Positions 13,510-14,598 of a DNA stretch of 14,598 bases are shown piece by piece. A model generated the notes under the pieces. It searched no databases and was not told where the DNA came from. It was given only the letters and a program-made list of their open reading frames with translations. Every line of letters starts with the position of its first letter. Position 1 is the stretch's first letter. Where the stretch lies: assembly GCA_030039695.1 (NCBI GenBank), contig JASHVB010000276.1, forward strand, positions 1-14,598, read 5' to 3'. Made by a program: the position numbers and the translations under genes. This DNA is from Acetobacteraceae bacterium (GTDB lineage Bacteria > Pseudomonadota > Alphaproteobacteria > Acetobacterales > Acetobacteraceae).

Positions 13510-14595
13510 ATGGAGGCTGCCGAAGCAATCGGGGCACGATCAAAGCCGACACGCCGGCCGGTCGACGGACCCTCCGCCTGGACCGGTCCGGAGATGCAAC
13601 AGCGCGAGACGGAGTGGACCTACGAGCTGACGCGGTCCGATCTCGCCGAGCTTGAAGCGGCAAGAGAGGCGGTGCAGGCCCGCGGCCTCGACATCACCGC
13701 GATCCGCCGCACCGACTTCCCGCTACCCACGCTCGGCCCGATACTGGAAAGGCTACGGGACGAAGTGGTGAACGGCCGCGGCTTCGTCCGGTTGCGCGGC
13801 ATGCCGGTGGAGGACCGGCCTATTGTTGACAGCGCGACGATGTACTGGGGCGTCGGCACCTGGTTCGGCAGCGCGCGTTCGCAGAACGCCAAGGGGCATT
13901 TGCTCGGCCACGTCTATGATCTCGGCGGCAACAGCGCGACCGATCCGCATGTGCGCAGTTATGCCACCTCCGAAGAGCAGAACTTCCATATTGACCGTAG
14001 CGACATGGTCGCGCTGCTGTGCCTGCGTCGCGCCAAATCCGGTGGCCTGTCGCGGCTCGCGAGCTCGATGGCGGTGCACAATGTCATGCTTGCCCGCCGG
14101 CCCGACCTGCTGGAACGTTTGTATCAGCCGCTGCCAGTCGATCGGCGCGGCGAGGTGCCGGAAGGTAAGGCACCGTTTTACCAAGCGCCAGTGTTCAACG
14201 AATATGCGGGTCGGCTGTCGGTACTTTATTCGCGCTCGCATATCGGCTCGGCGCAGCGCTTTCCTGAGGCACGGCGGTTGACGCCAGGGGACATTGAGGC
14301 GCTCGACATGCTGAACGCGCTGGCAGGGGACCCTGAGCTGCGGCTGGATATGACCTTCTTACCCGGCGACGTGCAAATCCTGCACAACCACACCATCCTG
14401 CACGCGCGCACTGCGTACCAGGATTGGCCGGAGGTCGAGCGCAAACGGCACCTGCTGCGGCTCTGGCTGTCGCCGCCGAATGGAAGACCTCTGCCGCCGG
14501 TGTTCGCCGAGTGCTACGGGACGACAACGATAGGCGATCGCGGAGGAATTATCTGTAAAGACACGCGGCCGCATGCACCGTTGGCGCCGGCGTAG
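13510..14595 (+). CDS. TauD/TfdA-family Fe(II)/2-oxoglutarate dioxygenase
   Basis: The protein has 361 residues from the ATG at 13510, which has GGAGG nine bases ahead; the open frame reaches back to 13372 but that part overlaps the region just upstream of the tRNA and is not protein-like. The jelly-roll core shows RGFVRLRGMPV (90-100), the facial triad His160 and Asp162 in NFHIDRSD, and the distal His298 in LHNHTILHARTAYQDW. The 2-oxoglutarate-binding arginine lies in RKRHLLRLWL (residues 311-320). It should be a cytoplasmic oxygenase using Fe(II), O2 and 2-oxoglutarate. Family members act on taurine, alkylsulfates, chlorophenoxy acids or betaines, so the substrate is open. A role in sulfur scavenging would fit the sulfatase cluster, but the gene is on the other strand, beyond the tRNA, so the link is only suggestive. 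Confidence 0.92.
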   Translation: MEAAEAIGARSKPTRRPVDGPSAWTGPEMQQRETEWTYELTRSDLAELEAAREAVQARGLDITAIRRTDFPLPTLGPILERLRDEVVNGRGFVRLRGMPVEDRPIVDSATMYWGVGTWFGSARSQNAKGHLLGHVYDLGGNSATDPHVRSYATSEEQNFHIDRSDMVALLCLRRAKSGGLSRLASSMAVHNVMLARRPDLLERLYQPLPVDRRGEVPEGKAPFYQAPVFNEYAGRLSVLYSRSHIGSAQRFPEARRLTPGDIEALDMLNALAGDPELRLDMTFLPGDVQILHNHTILHARTAYQDWPEVERKRHLLRLWLSPPNGRPLPPVFAECYGTTTIGDRGGIICKDTRPHAPLAPA

Positions 14596-14598
14596 ACC

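Noticed and set aside
13154..13663. Minus-strand 169-codon frame
   Set aside because: It runs through the tRNA-Ser gene and antisense to the start of the dioxygenase gene.
1..14598. CRISPR array
   Set aside because: No series of regularly spaced direct repeats was seen on either strand.

Overview
The window looks like a GC-rich proteobacterial chromosome, most likely an alphaproteobacterium of the Bradyrhizobium/Rhizobiales type. This is inferred from gene families (Phd-type antitoxin with a PemK-like toxin, a TPR adenylate-cyclase remnant, an IS481-like transposase tail, a FGE/sulfatase cluster, a TauD/TfdA dioxygenase) and cannot be proved from this sequence alone. The striking general property is decay: about half of the recognisable genes are broken by frameshifts, stop codons or truncation, while the intact ones keep all catalytic residues and good ribosome binding sites.

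Layout. 49-801 (minus): a toxin-antitoxin pair with an intact antitoxin and a frameshifted toxin. 932-1753 (plus): a chimeric reading frame whose first ~50 residues resemble the BREX type 2 methyltransferase PglX and whose remainder resembles the front end of an ArsB/SLC13-type permease. 1703-2137 (minus): a small exported protein. 2138-3290: mostly gene-free, with a fragment of an adenylate-cyclase/ATPase/TPR regulator. 3291-10868 (all minus): a sulfatase-centred cluster. In the direction of transcription it runs formylglycine-generating enzyme (FGE), two tiny ORFs, a DUF202 membrane protein, an intact sulfatase, a decayed 680-base stretch, a second sulfatase that is truncated and frameshifted, a small gene with an in-frame TAA, and an HtrA/DegP protease. 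10869-11670: gene-free sequence, an IS481-like transposase tail and hairpins. 11671-12528 (plus): a divergent type I methionine aminopeptidase. 12567-12742 (minus): an AbiTii abortive-infection remnant. 13274-13363 (minus): tRNA-Ser(GGA). 13510-14595 (plus): a TauD/TfdA-family dioxygenase.

How it fits together. FGE converts the active-site cysteine of type I sulfatases into formylglycine, and the intact sulfatase carries the less common C-x-A-x-R form of that motif. Neither protein has a signal peptide, so the activation and the sulfate-ester hydrolysis should both be cytoplasmic. DUF202 and the 54-residue membrane ORF lie tightly between them and may be membrane partners of the module. The left flank of the tRNA-Ser 3' end (AbiTii remnant, IS tail, PglX-like fragment, broken toxin-antitoxin pair) reads like an eroded accessory or defence island next to a typical integration site. 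The dioxygenase on the other side looks like ordinary chromosome. I see no complete, clearly new system. The best candidates for novelty are the small-ORF/DUF202/sulfatase/FGE arrangement and the methionine aminopeptidase with altered substrate-pocket motifs.
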